The notes under the pieces: generated by a model
Seen by the model: only the letters and a program-made list of their open reading frames with translations
The model's database searches: none
What the model was told of the DNA's origin: nothing
DNA from: Gammaproteobacteria bacterium
Lineage (GTDB): Bacteria > Pseudomonadota > Gammaproteobacteria > Nitrococcales > Nitrococcaceae
Reading direction: 5' to 3'
Assembly (NCBI GenBank): GCA_030433275.1
Contig: JAUILK010000004.1
Span: 62,001-126,000 of the forward strand
Length of the DNA stretch: 64,000 nt
Made by a program: the position numbers and the translations under genes
Part shown: positions 20,148 to 29,617 of the stretch, in pieces
How positions within the stretch are numbered: the stretch's first letter is position 1
How the letters are laid out: the number at the start of each line of letters is the position of its first letter

Positions 20148-22652
20148 ATGAAGGAAAATGGGGAGCGTTGCGCCCGCCCGCAGGATGCGTCTACGGCAAA
20201 TGCACCGAAAGGTTCCAAGACCATCACCAGTTATTTCATCAGCGTGGCGCTGGTCGCCGTTCTGCTTCTGCTCGGCTCGGTGGCATTAACCGCGGCATTT
20301 GGCCAGCGCGCCAGACAGGCGCTCTGGCAAGTGACCGCCAACCAAGCAGCGGAGCTGATCAGCCGTGATCTGACGGTACAGGTCGCCGCCCTCTACCAGG
20401 GGCTTGCCGAAACAGCCCGCCTCGATGTGCTGCAAAAAGCGTTGCAAAACGGTGATCAATCGGTCCTGACCGAGCTCGTACAGGTACTCCAATCGGCGCT
20501 CCCGCCAGCCACCCGTCTGCTCATCGTACCGAAGGGCGACTTGTCTCCCGATCCGAACGCCAACCCCCCTATCGGTTACGCTTTGCTCGACATGGTCAAA
20601 GTGGCCTCCGCTGGTCGCCGTCCGCCAGCGGAGATCCATCTGCCCGGGCGACCGGGTGCCAGCGTCAATTTGGTTGAGCCGATTCGCGCGAGCGATACGA
20701 TTCTCGGCGTGCTGGTGTTGACCTTGCCTGCTGATCGTTGGTTTCGATACCTCACCCCACCACCACAAGCCTGGGTCGGTTTGCGGCGGCAGCATTCCGA
20801 CGACGACTCGGTGATTCTGGCCGAGTCAGGAAACCGCCAAGCCGCCGGACCCCGTATCCGTCTTGCTGTACCCGGCACTGCCTGGCAGCTCGAATACATC
20901 GGTGGGCATAGTGCTGCTCCGCTGGCCGGAATCAACATGCCACTTGCGTTTGCAGTCATCGCTGCGGGGATATTACTAATTCTACTTACCGCAGTCATCG
21001 CCAGCCTACGTCTGCGCCGGGTGCTTGCCGCCGACGGCCAAACCTTCGTGCGTATTGTCCGGGACCGCCTGAACGGAGAGTGGCGCACCCATTACCCGAT
21101 GCGCTTGCGGGAGCTGCAAGCGGTGTCTACCGCAGTTTTCACCACGCAAACACCGGTTGCCGGAACCGAGCCTTCAGAAGAAAAGGTCGAGCCCGCGGCC
21201 GATTCCGAATGGGTAGCCGTGCCGCGATTCATGGAAGTTGCCGAAAGCAACGGCGCACCGCCTGGGCTTGAGTCTGTGCCCCTCATCGATCCTTCCATTC
21301 TGCGTGCCTATGACATTCGCGGTATCATCGGTAAAACTCTGACACCCGAAGTGGTGCATTGGTTGGGGCGGGCGATCGGCAGTGAAGCTGCCGTCCGAAA
21401 TCAACAAACCATCGTGGTGGGCTATGATGGCCGCCACTCCAGTCCGGAACTCGCGGCAGCGCTGAGAGAAGGACTGATGGCGGCAGGTCGGCACGTAATC
21501 GATATCGGTCGCGTCCCGACCCCGGTTGTCTATTTTGCCACCCACTATCTCGACAGCCACGCCGGTGTAGTCGTAACCGGCAGCCACAATCCGTCCGACT
21601 ACAATGGAGTCAAGATTGTGCTCGGCGGCGAGAGCCTATCCGGTGGAGCCATCCAGGCGTTAGGGCGGCGTATCGAAAGCGGTGATTTGCACCGCGGCAG
21701 CGGCGAAGTGGAGCGCCAGGATATTCTAGCGGCCTATCGGGAGCGTGTGTTGCAAGATATAGCGTTGCACCGCCCTCTCAAAGTGGTCGTGGATTGCGGC
21801 AACGGGGTGTGTGGTGAGCTTGTGCCCGATCTGATGCGGGCTCTGGGCTGCGAAATCGTAGAGTTGTTCTGTGAAGTCGACGGCGACTTCCCAAACCACC
21901 ATCCCGACCCCACAGTCCCCGAGAACCTAGAGTTGTTGATCCAACAAGTGCGCGCGCAGCAGGCGGACCTCGGGCTCGCCTTCGATGGTGATGGCGATCG
22001 GCTCGGCGTGGTGGATAATTACGGCAAGATCATCTGGCCCGATCGCCAGCTAATGCTCTTCGCCGAAGACATTCTGAGCCGCAACCCAGGCTCGGATATC
22101 GTTTTCGACGTCAAGTGCACCAGCCGGCTCGCCGACGTCATCACAGAGGCCGCCGGCGTACCCGTGCTCTGGAAAACCGGTCACTCGTTGATAAAAAATA
22201 AGCTACGTGAGACAGGGGCGCTGCTGGGGGGTGAGATGAGTGGGCATATCGTTTTCAACGACCGCTGGTACGGCTTTGACGATGGGATTTACGCTGCTGC
22301 GCGACTGCTAGAAATCCTTTCCATGGATCCGCGTGTAAGTGCCGAGGTCTTTGCACAGCTGCCCGAGGCCGTCAGCACTCCCGAGTTGCGCTTGGATCTG
22401 GAAGAAGGCGAGTCGCAGCGACTTATGGCCGCATTATTGGAGCAGGCGGCCTTCGGTGACGCCCGTGTGACGACCATCGATGGTCTACGGGTCGATTTCC
22501 CCGACGGCTGGGGGTTGGTGCGCGCCTCCAACACCCAACCTTGTTTAGTATTGCGCTTCGAAGGCGATGATGCCATAGCGCTCGAGCGCATTGAGACCAC
22601 CTTCCGAGCGTTGATTGAGCGTGTCCGCCCTGACTTGAAACTGCCATTTTGA
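20148..22652 (+). CDS. algC: Phosphomannomutase/phosphoglucomutase with N-terminal membrane domain
   Basis: Interconverts hexose-6-phosphates and hexose-1-phosphates for LPS, exopolysaccharide and nucleotide sugar synthesis. At 834 residues it is far longer than the roughly 460-residue catalytic enzyme. The first 380 residues hold a membrane segment (about 28-48), a presumed periplasmic domain and a second membrane segment (about 265-285). The catalytic part starts near residue 380 with ILRAYDIRGIIG. It has the phosphoserine loop GSHNPSDYNG (serine about 479), the metal loop DGDGDRLG and the sugar-binding GEMSGH. It lies between dut and argB, as in Pseudomonas. Confidence 0.94.
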   Translation: MKENGERCARPQDASTANAPKGSKTITSYFISVALVAVLLLLGSVALTAAFGQRARQALWQVTANQAAELISRDLTVQVAALYQGLAETARLDVLQKALQNGDQSVLTELVQVLQSALPPATRLLIVPKGDLSPDPNANPPIGYALLDMVKVASAGRRPPAEIHLPGRPGASVNLVEPIRASDTILGVLVLTLPADRWFRYLTPPPQAWVGLRRQHSDDDSVILAESGNRQAAGPRIRLAVPGTAWQLEYIGGHSAAPLAGINMPLAFAVIAAGILLILLTAVIASLRLRRVLAADGQTFVRIVRDRLNGEWRTHYPMRLRELQAVSTAVFTTQTPVAGTEPSEEKVEPAADSEWVAVPRFMEVAESNGAPPGLESVPLIDPSILRAYDIRGIIGKTLTPEVVHWLGRAIGSEAAVRNQQTIVVGYDGRHSSPELAAALREGLMAAGRHVIDIGRVPTPVVYFATHYLDSHAGVVVTGSHNPSDYNGVKIVLGGESLSGGAIQALGRRIESGDLHRGSGEVERQDILAAYRERVLQDIALHRPLKVVVDCGNGVCGELVPDLMRALGCEIVELFCEVDGDFPNHHPDPTVPENLELLIQQVRAQQADLGLAFDGDGDRLGVVDNYGKIIWPDRQLMLFAEDILSRNPGSDIVFDVKCTSRLADVITEAAGVPVLWKTGHSLIKNKLRETGALLGGEMSGHIVFNDRWYGFDDGIYAAARLLEILSMDPRVSAEVFAQLPEAVSTPELRLDLEEGESQRLMAALLEQAAFGDARVTTIDGLRVDFPDGWGLVRASNTQPCLVLRFEGDDAIALERIETTFRALIERVRPDLKLPF

Positions 22653-22666
22653 AGACGCTAAAGTAA

Positions 22667-23599
<933 letters not shown>

Positions 23600-23646
23600 A
23601 CACCGCCGTGGCCTTGCAAAACCACCTAACACCGTGCGCGGGGCAG

Positions 23647-25383
23647 TCAATTCATTGGCGGCCGGGGTAGCTTTACGCCCACCTTGACGATCTGGCGCTG
23701 ATCCATTTCACGTACAACCAGCACGACATTGCCAAGCTCCACCAAGTCGCCCTCGGAAGTCTTGTTGTGCAAGCGCCGGTTCAGATAGTCACCGATGGTC
23801 TCGCCTGGCCGCGCATCGGTTATCGGATTACTAAGGTAAACTGCGGCAAAATCCGCCATCGGCGAGAGCGCTCCGATAGTGAACTCACCATAGAAGCGCC
23901 GCTGACTCTCGGGCTGCTGCGTACCCATTTCGTCGAGCCAGTGATCGAAGCGCTCCTGTACGGTCGAGTCAGCAGAAGGAACCAGCAAGTACAGCAGATC
24001 TCGGGCTAGCAAGGCGCGTTGCGATGTGACCGGTACGCTACGGCCTTGGCGCACCAGCGCCAGCAGCTGGACGCCATTTGGTGGCTGCAGTGCGCCCAAA
24101 GTTGCGTTCAGCGCTGGGCATTGTGGCGGCAACTCGCAGATCACTAGTTCGTGGTCACTGGGAATGCCCAGATCGATCCATCGTGCATCCGGATGGAGGC
24201 GAGGCAGTTGCAAACTCAGCCGGCGCGCGAGCGGCGCGACGGTCCAACCTTGTAATAGCAACGAGGTCAGAACGACAAAAAAAACGATATTGAAATCCAC
24301 CACAGCGCCGGGTACCCCGGCGAGCAGTGGAAATAGGCTGAGTACAATTGGTACCGCTCCGCGAATTCCTACCCAGCTGATGAACACCACTTGCCGCCAC
24401 GGAAAGCGAAAGGGCAGTAGGCACAGCGCTACCGCTAGTGGCCGGCCCAGCATGATGATGGCGCCGGCCACTAGCAATGCCTTGGGCGCAACCTGCAGTA
24501 GATCGCTCGGTGTCACCAGCAGTCCCAGCATGAGAAAAAGGCCGATCTGACAGAGCCAGGCGATGCCGTCATGGAAGCGTTGGATACTGCGTCGGCCCAA
24601 GCGGGCGTTGTTACCGAGAATCAGGCCGGTAAGATAAGCGGCGAGGAAGCCGCTGCCACCGATATACGCGCTTACGCCATAAATTAGCAACCCTCCCGAT
24701 AGCGCAAGCAACGGGTAGAGGCTCGCGGGCAGAGGCAAGCGATTGACCACCCATGTGAGCAATGCCCCGCCGGCTCCACCGAGCGCTGCGCCGCCGATTA
24801 GTTGTTGCCCCAAGCTCACGATCAGTCCGGTCGGCGTGGCCTGGTGCTGCTGCAGCACCCATTCAATCAGTACGATCGTCAAAAAAATCGCGATGGGATC
24901 GTTGACCCCGGACTCGATTTCCAGCGTGTTGCGCACACGCGGATGCAACTCCAAGCCTCGAGCGCGCAGCAGATAAAACACGGCTGCCGCGTCGGTTGAG
25001 CTGATAATTGACACCAGCAATAGGGAATTAAGCCAAGGATCGCCATAGAGCAACACCACGCAGCCAGCGGTTATGAGCGCTGTTGCAACCACACCGGCCG
25101 TCGCCAGGCTCAGCCCAGGGCCAAGGCCGGTACGAAAGCTCGATAACGGGGTATGTAAGCCCCCGTCGAATAGAATGACGGCCAGAGCCATGGTACCAAG
25201 CAGATGAGCCGTCGCGACGTCCTCGAACTGGACTCCGCCGAGCCCTTGCTCACCGGCTAGCATGCCTAACACCAGAAAAATCACCAGTACCGGTACCCCG
25301 CTGCGATCGGCCGGAATGCTCGCAAGAATGCTGAGAGTCAAAAGGAAGCCGGCGAGGAAAACAATCTGATCGGTATACGCCAT
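23647..25383 (-). CDS. nhaP2: Potassium/proton antiporter, CPA1 family (NhaP2/CvrA type)
   Basis: Inner-membrane cation/proton exchanger of 578 residues. The first 390 or so residues form about a dozen membrane segments of the Na+/H+ exchanger fold, with the acidic motifs ILFDGGLHTPL and ESGVNDPIAIFL that carry the transport aspartates. The C-terminal 180 residues are cytoplasmic: a TrkA-C-like domain (about 400-480, LVICELPPQCPALN) and a further domain resembling the CorC/HlyC C terminus. This layout matches NhaP2 antiporters that remove excess K+. It is convergent with argB. Confidence 0.88.
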   Translation of the reverse strand: MAYTDQIVFLAGFLLTLSILASIPADRSGVPVLVIFLVLGMLAGEQGLGGVQFEDVATAHLLGTMALAVILFDGGLHTPLSSFRTGLGPGLSLATAGVVATALITAGCVVLLYGDPWLNSLLLVSIISSTDAAAVFYLLRARGLELHPRVRNTLEIESGVNDPIAIFLTIVLIEWVLQQHQATPTGLIVSLGQQLIGGAALGGAGGALLTWVVNRLPLPASLYPLLALSGGLLIYGVSAYIGGSGFLAAYLTGLILGNNARLGRRSIQRFHDGIAWLCQIGLFLMLGLLVTPSDLLQVAPKALLVAGAIIMLGRPLAVALCLLPFRFPWRQVVFISWVGIRGAVPIVLSLFPLLAGVPGAVVDFNIVFFVVLTSLLLQGWTVAPLARRLSLQLPRLHPDARWIDLGIPSDHELVICELPPQCPALNATLGALQPPNGVQLLALVRQGRSVPVTSQRALLARDLLYLLVPSADSTVQERFDHWLDEMGTQQPESQRRFYGEFTIGALSPMADFAAVYLSNPITDARPGETIGDYLNRRLHNKTSEGDLVELGNVVLVVREMDQRQIVKVGVKLPRPPMN

Positions 25384-25444
25384 GTTTCCGTTACCGTACT
25401 CGCTGATAGAGCGGTTGGAATGGGGGTAGGCTTGGGCTTTTTCT

Positions 25445-26167
25445 TCAGGGGTTGTCGATCTGCTCGGGTGCCGTATGCGTGCCCTCTACCGCCATTAGCT
25501 CACGGTAACGCGCTAGATCGCGGGCGAATTCTTGGCGTGTCCGCTCTCGCTCCTGCCGTTTGCGTTCAATGAAGGCGTTATTTTCGTCGATATGCCGTTG
25601 TAGCTCTACAAGTTTGGCATAAACTGGTGTTGGGTCGTGCTCTCCAGTGCGCTCGATATGTACAGCTTTGCGCCGTTGGGTCTGCAATCGGGACTCGAGT
25701 TTGTCGAGCCGTTCCTGGATGAGTTGAATTTGCGCAGTTATCGCCCGCAGGCGCTCATCACGAGCCGCCTTTATCTCTTGCGCACTCGAGAAGGTGAGCA
25801 AAAGCGTTTTATCGTATTTTTCCTGGGCGTGCCGCTGCCGTTCGGCTTTCCGGGCCATCTCATACGCCCGCTGCTCGGTTTCCAACTGCTGGCGCGTCGG
25901 CGGTGGTTTGATGGTCCGTACCGTTTGGCCGCTCGATGATTTGAGCTCACGTTGTTGACTGGCCGCTGCAGGCGGGACGGTATCGCTGTAATGTACCCGC
26001 CCCTGTTCGTCCACCCATTTGTAGAGCTGGGCCGACCCTGCGGTCGCGGCGCTCGCCAACCATAGACCGAGCATGAGCAAGGGCACACCACGAATGACTA
26101 TTCGCTTCCCTAATTCTGTGCGAAAGATCTGCTCCACTGGCAATCGGTGCGTGTCGAGCCGTTCCAT
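25445..26167 (-). CDS. DUF4124 domain-containing coiled-coil protein
   Basis: A 240-residue probably exported protein. A hydrophobic stretch (about 27-45, ending SAATAGSAQ) is followed directly by the DUF4124 signature LYKWVDEQGRVHYSD, then a long charged region (about 80-220) rich in Glu, Arg and Lys that is likely a coiled coil. DUF4124 proteins are common in the gammaproteobacterial envelope but have no proven role. The start is uncertain: the ATG at 26167 directly follows pyrE, while an internal start near residue 26 would give a more normal signal peptide. Probably co-transcribed with pyrE. Confidence 0.8.
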   Translation of the reverse strand: MERLDTHRLPVEQIFRTELGKRIVIRGVPLLMLGLWLASAATAGSAQLYKWVDEQGRVHYSDTVPPAAASQQRELKSSSGQTVRTIKPPPTRQQLETEQRAYEMARKAERQRHAQEKYDKTLLLTFSSAQEIKAARDERLRAITAQIQLIQERLDKLESRLQTQRRKAVHIERTGEHDPTPVYAKLVELQRHIDENNAFIERKRQERERTRQEFARDLARYRELMAVEGTHTAPEQIDNP

Positions 26168-26173
26168 TGACAA

Positions 26174-26821
26174 TCAACGAGGTGCGCCGTAGGTCTCTCG
26201 ATAGGCCTGCATGTCGGCAAGCTCTCCAGACCGTCCGCCTTGTTCCACGAGATATTCGATCAAGGTATCCAAAGTGATAACGGCGGCAATGGGGACGTCA
26301 TGACTTGCTTCGAGCTCGGCCGTTGCGGCGATGATGCCCTGACCACGCTCTTGTCGGTCTAGGGCAATTACCACCCCCGCCAACGAGGCTCCAACGGCCG
26401 TGATAAGCGCGGAGGATTCGCGCACGGAGGTACCGGCCGATATAACATCGTCGATTATCAAGATACGCCCGTGCACCGGCGCGCCGACGACCTTGCCGCC
26501 TTCACCATGTGTCTTGGTCTCCTTGCGATCGAAGGCGTAGGGGACATCCCGGTTATGGTGCTCGGCCAGCGCTATGGCGGTGGCGCAGGCAAGTGGGATG
26601 CCCTTATAAGCTGGGCCGAACAACATATCGAAGCCGATCCCGGAGCCGATTATAGCCTGAGCGTAGTATCGCCCTACCTGGGTCAGCGCCCGTCCCGTGG
26701 CAAATCGCCCGGCGTTGAAAAAATACGGACTGCGGCGACCCGACTTCAAGATAAACTCGCCAAAGCGCAGAATTCTGTGCTCTAAGGCAAATTGTATGAA
26801 CGCGCGCTGGTAATCAAACAT
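26174..26821 (-). CDS. pyrE: Orotate phosphoribosyltransferase
   Basis: Joins orotate to PRPP to form orotidine monophosphate in pyrimidine synthesis. The start at 26821 (MFDYQRAFIQFALEHRIL) gives 215 residues, matching E. coli PyrE (213). The PRPP-binding motif ILIIDDVISAGTSVRES and the flexible catalytic loop DRKETKTHGEGG are intact. The gene is followed closely by a DUF4124 gene. Confidence 0.97.
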   Translation of the reverse strand: MFDYQRAFIQFALEHRILRFGEFILKSGRRSPYFFNAGRFATGRALTQVGRYYAQAIIGSGIGFDMLFGPAYKGIPLACATAIALAEHHNRDVPYAFDRKETKTHGEGGKVVGAPVHGRILIIDDVISAGTSVRESSALITAVGASLAGVVIALDRQERGQGIIAATAELEASHDVPIAAVITLDTLIEYLVEQGGRSGELADMQAYRETYGAPR

Positions 26822-26903
26822 GCGCCTACTGTAGCCCATTTAGCGTAAGGCGGCGGGTCGAGCTTGATTTGTCGGTATGACGAGCGGTTTTAGAGGCACT
26901 GGC

Positions 26904-29546
26904 CTATCCTGTATTGCGCATCCCGGCCGCAATGCCATTGATGCAGACCATGAGCGCTTTGCGCAGGTTTTCTTCCTTGCCGTGACGAACCCGATAGAGC
27001 AGCTCCACCTGCAGCAAATTGAGGGGGTCAACGTAGGGATTGCGTACAATCACTGAGCGCTGTGTCACCGGGAATTCATCCAAAGGCTGCTCGTGGCCGG
27101 TTATTTCGAGCACCGCGCGTAGCGTCTTGTCGAATTGTCGGCGCATGCGCTCCCCTAGGGGCTGTAGTTCGGTTGGAACCAGGCGGTTGTCATACCAGGC
27201 AGCGACGGCGGGATCGCCCTTGGCCAATACCATCTCCACCATATCGAGGAATGCTCGGAAAAACGGCCATTCCCTATACATGCTCTTGAGCAGTGCGGCG
27301 TCTCCTGAGTTCAGGGCGCTTTGGAGCGACTCCCCGATTCCAAGCCAAGCCGGTAGCAGCAGCCGAGTCTGCGTCCAGGCGAATACCCACGGTATCGCGC
27401 GTAGGCTATTCACACCCTGGGTTGGGCTGCGGCGGGCGGGCCGACTGCCGATGGTCAGCATGCTGATTTCATGTTCCGGAGTGGCGTGCCGAAAATATTC
27501 GATGAAGGCCGGGTCTTCCCGAACCACCCCCCGGTAGGTTTTTGTGGCGAGCTGAGCCAGGCGATCCATGATATCCCGCCAGGGCTGTTGGAGGGGCTGG
27601 GCCGTCTGTAAGGTCGTTTCTAGCACCGCCGTCGTGTAAACCTCGAGGTTGCGCAACGCAATACCCGGGAGGCCGAATTTTGCGTGGATGACCTCGCCTT
27701 GCTCGGTCGCGCGCAGGCGTCCAGCCACTGATCCAGGCGGTTGGGAGAGGATAGCGGCATGAGTCGGGCCACCGCCACGGCCAATCGAACCGCCCCGACC
27801 GTGGAACAGCGTAAGCTTAACGCCCTGGCGCCGCGCGACCGCCACTAGCCGTTCTTGAGTCTTGTAAAGTGTCCAAGCGGCGGTCAGATGCCCGGCGTCC
27901 TTACCGGAATCCGAATAGCCGATCATTACTTCCTGATGACCCTGAATACGGTTCCTATACCAAGGGATTCGCATCAAATGCTCGATACACGCCTCGGCGC
28001 CGTTCAAATCGTCGAGCGTTTCGAACAAAGGTACGACTCGCAGGTAATGGCGTACGCCTGCCTCCTGCTGCAGCAGCTCCACGGCGAGGATATCGGAGGG
28101 CTGCGACGCCATGGAGATGACATACGCCCCCAAGGAGTCAGGCCCGAGTTCGGCCATCATCTGAAAGGTGTCTAGAACTTCGCGCACCTCGTCATCCGGA
28201 TCGAATTCTCTCGGAATCAGCGGCCTGCGATTGCCTAGTTCGCCGATCAAGAACGCCTCGCGTTGTTCCTCGGTCCACTCGGCGTAGCTACCCAGACCCA
28301 GCTCACGGGTGATGGCATCCAGTGTATCGGTATGACGGCTCGCTTCTTGACGGATGTCGACCCGCATCAAAGTGAGTCCAAACACCGTTACGCGTCGGAT
28401 AAGATCCAACAATCGACCGTCCGCAACCACCCCGGCGCCGCTGCGCTGCAGCGAATGGTAGCAAGCGAGCAGCGTCGTTTTCAGATCACTGGCCTCAAGC
28501 AGAATTTCGCCATCCGGCGGGTGTCGGCCTTCCAGGCGTGCCTCGATCCAGCTGCGGGTTATGCGCAATCGCGCCCGCAACCGTTTGAGCAGGACGCGAT
28601 AAGGTTCCCAGCGCCCCGGAACCAGTTTGCGCAGATCATCGTCCACGCACTGGAGGGAGAGTTCGGAGATGATCGGGTTGAGTTCTTGTTCATAGAGCTC
28701 CACGGCCATCCAGCGGTTCAGCAAACAGACCTCCCGCGTGACCCGCGCGGTGACCCGAGGATTACCGTCGCGATCTCCTCCCATCCAGGAGCCGACGCGG
28801 ATCGGCGCCACATCGAGCGGCAGATGGTGGCCAGTCTTACGTTTGAGTATCTTATCGAGCCGGCGCATATACCGTGGCATTACGTTCCACAAGGTTTGTT
28901 CAACCACGGCTAAGCCCCAGCGCGCCTCATCGACCGGTGAAGGGCGGCGGCGACGAATTTCATCGGTATGCCAAGCTGCTATAATCTCGCGCTGGAGGGC
29001 GTGATGAACCTCCTCGATCTCTTCCGGGGTCGGGTCCAAGCGGTCCTGCTGATCCAACAACTCCGCGATGCGATTATATTTCTGCAGCAGACTGCGGCGG
29101 GTGACTTCCGTGGGGTGCGCGGTGAGCACGAGTTCGATCTCGAGACGGCAGACGGTTTCATAGAGCTCCTGCGGCTCGACCGTTTCGGCGAGCCGCTCAA
29201 ATGCTTCCTCCAACGAACCGCGCAGCGGAGCGGATTTAGGATCGCGCAACCACGCTCGGCTGCGCCGTATACGGTGATGCTGCTCGGCGATGTTGGCCAG
29301 ATTTAGGAAGTTGGAAAACGCCCGTACCACCGGCATGATCATGGCATCGTCCAGACCGGCGAGCATGCTGGAGAGCTGCTCGGCCGCTCCGGGAACGCCG
29401 GCCCGAGCATCTTTCGACAGCCGGCGAATCTCTTCGACGGTGTTATAAAGCGGCTCCCCGTCCTGCTCATAGAGGGTACTTCCCAGCAACCCACCTAGCT
29501 GCCTGATGTCCTCGCGCAGCGGCGCATCGATACGCTTTTCCTGCAT
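26904..29546 (-). CDS. ppc: Phosphoenolpyruvate carboxylase
   Basis: Anaplerotic enzyme forming oxaloacetate from PEP and bicarbonate. The 880 residues are of usual length. Catalytic signatures are VLTAHPTEVTRRSLL (histidine near residue 140), GYSDSGKDAGHL, the glycine-rich FHGRGGSIGRGGGP loop and the invariant C terminus GIAAGMRNTG. It sits just downstream of icd on the same strand, so PEP-derived oxaloacetate and isocitrate oxidation genes are neighbours. Confidence 0.98.
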   Translation of the reverse strand: MQEKRIDAPLREDIRQLGGLLGSTLYEQDGEPLYNTVEEIRRLSKDARAGVPGAAEQLSSMLAGLDDAMIMPVVRAFSNFLNLANIAEQHHRIRRSRAWLRDPKSAPLRGSLEEAFERLAETVEPQELYETVCRLEIELVLTAHPTEVTRRSLLQKYNRIAELLDQQDRLDPTPEEIEEVHHALQREIIAAWHTDEIRRRRPSPVDEARWGLAVVEQTLWNVMPRYMRRLDKILKRKTGHHLPLDVAPIRVGSWMGGDRDGNPRVTARVTREVCLLNRWMAVELYEQELNPIISELSLQCVDDDLRKLVPGRWEPYRVLLKRLRARLRITRSWIEARLEGRHPPDGEILLEASDLKTTLLACYHSLQRSGAGVVADGRLLDLIRRVTVFGLTLMRVDIRQEASRHTDTLDAITRELGLGSYAEWTEEQREAFLIGELGNRRPLIPREFDPDDEVREVLDTFQMMAELGPDSLGAYVISMASQPSDILAVELLQQEAGVRHYLRVVPLFETLDDLNGAEACIEHLMRIPWYRNRIQGHQEVMIGYSDSGKDAGHLTAAWTLYKTQERLVAVARRQGVKLTLFHGRGGSIGRGGGPTHAAILSQPPGSVAGRLRATEQGEVIHAKFGLPGIALRNLEVYTTAVLETTLQTAQPLQQPWRDIMDRLAQLATKTYRGVVREDPAFIEYFRHATPEHEISMLTIGSRPARRSPTQGVNSLRAIPWVFAWTQTRLLLPAWLGIGESLQSALNSGDAALLKSMYREWPFFRAFLDMVEMVLAKGDPAVAAWYDNRLVPTELQPLGERMRRQFDKTLRAVLEITGHEQPLDEFPVTQRSVIVRNPYVDPLNLLQVELLYRVRHGKEENLRKALMVCINGIAAGMRNTG

Positions 29547-29617
29547 GACAGATTCCTGCTTTATGCCCCTTGCAGTCAGCGGCCACCTTCATGGTGGTGG
29601 CGGCAATGGGACGCCTG

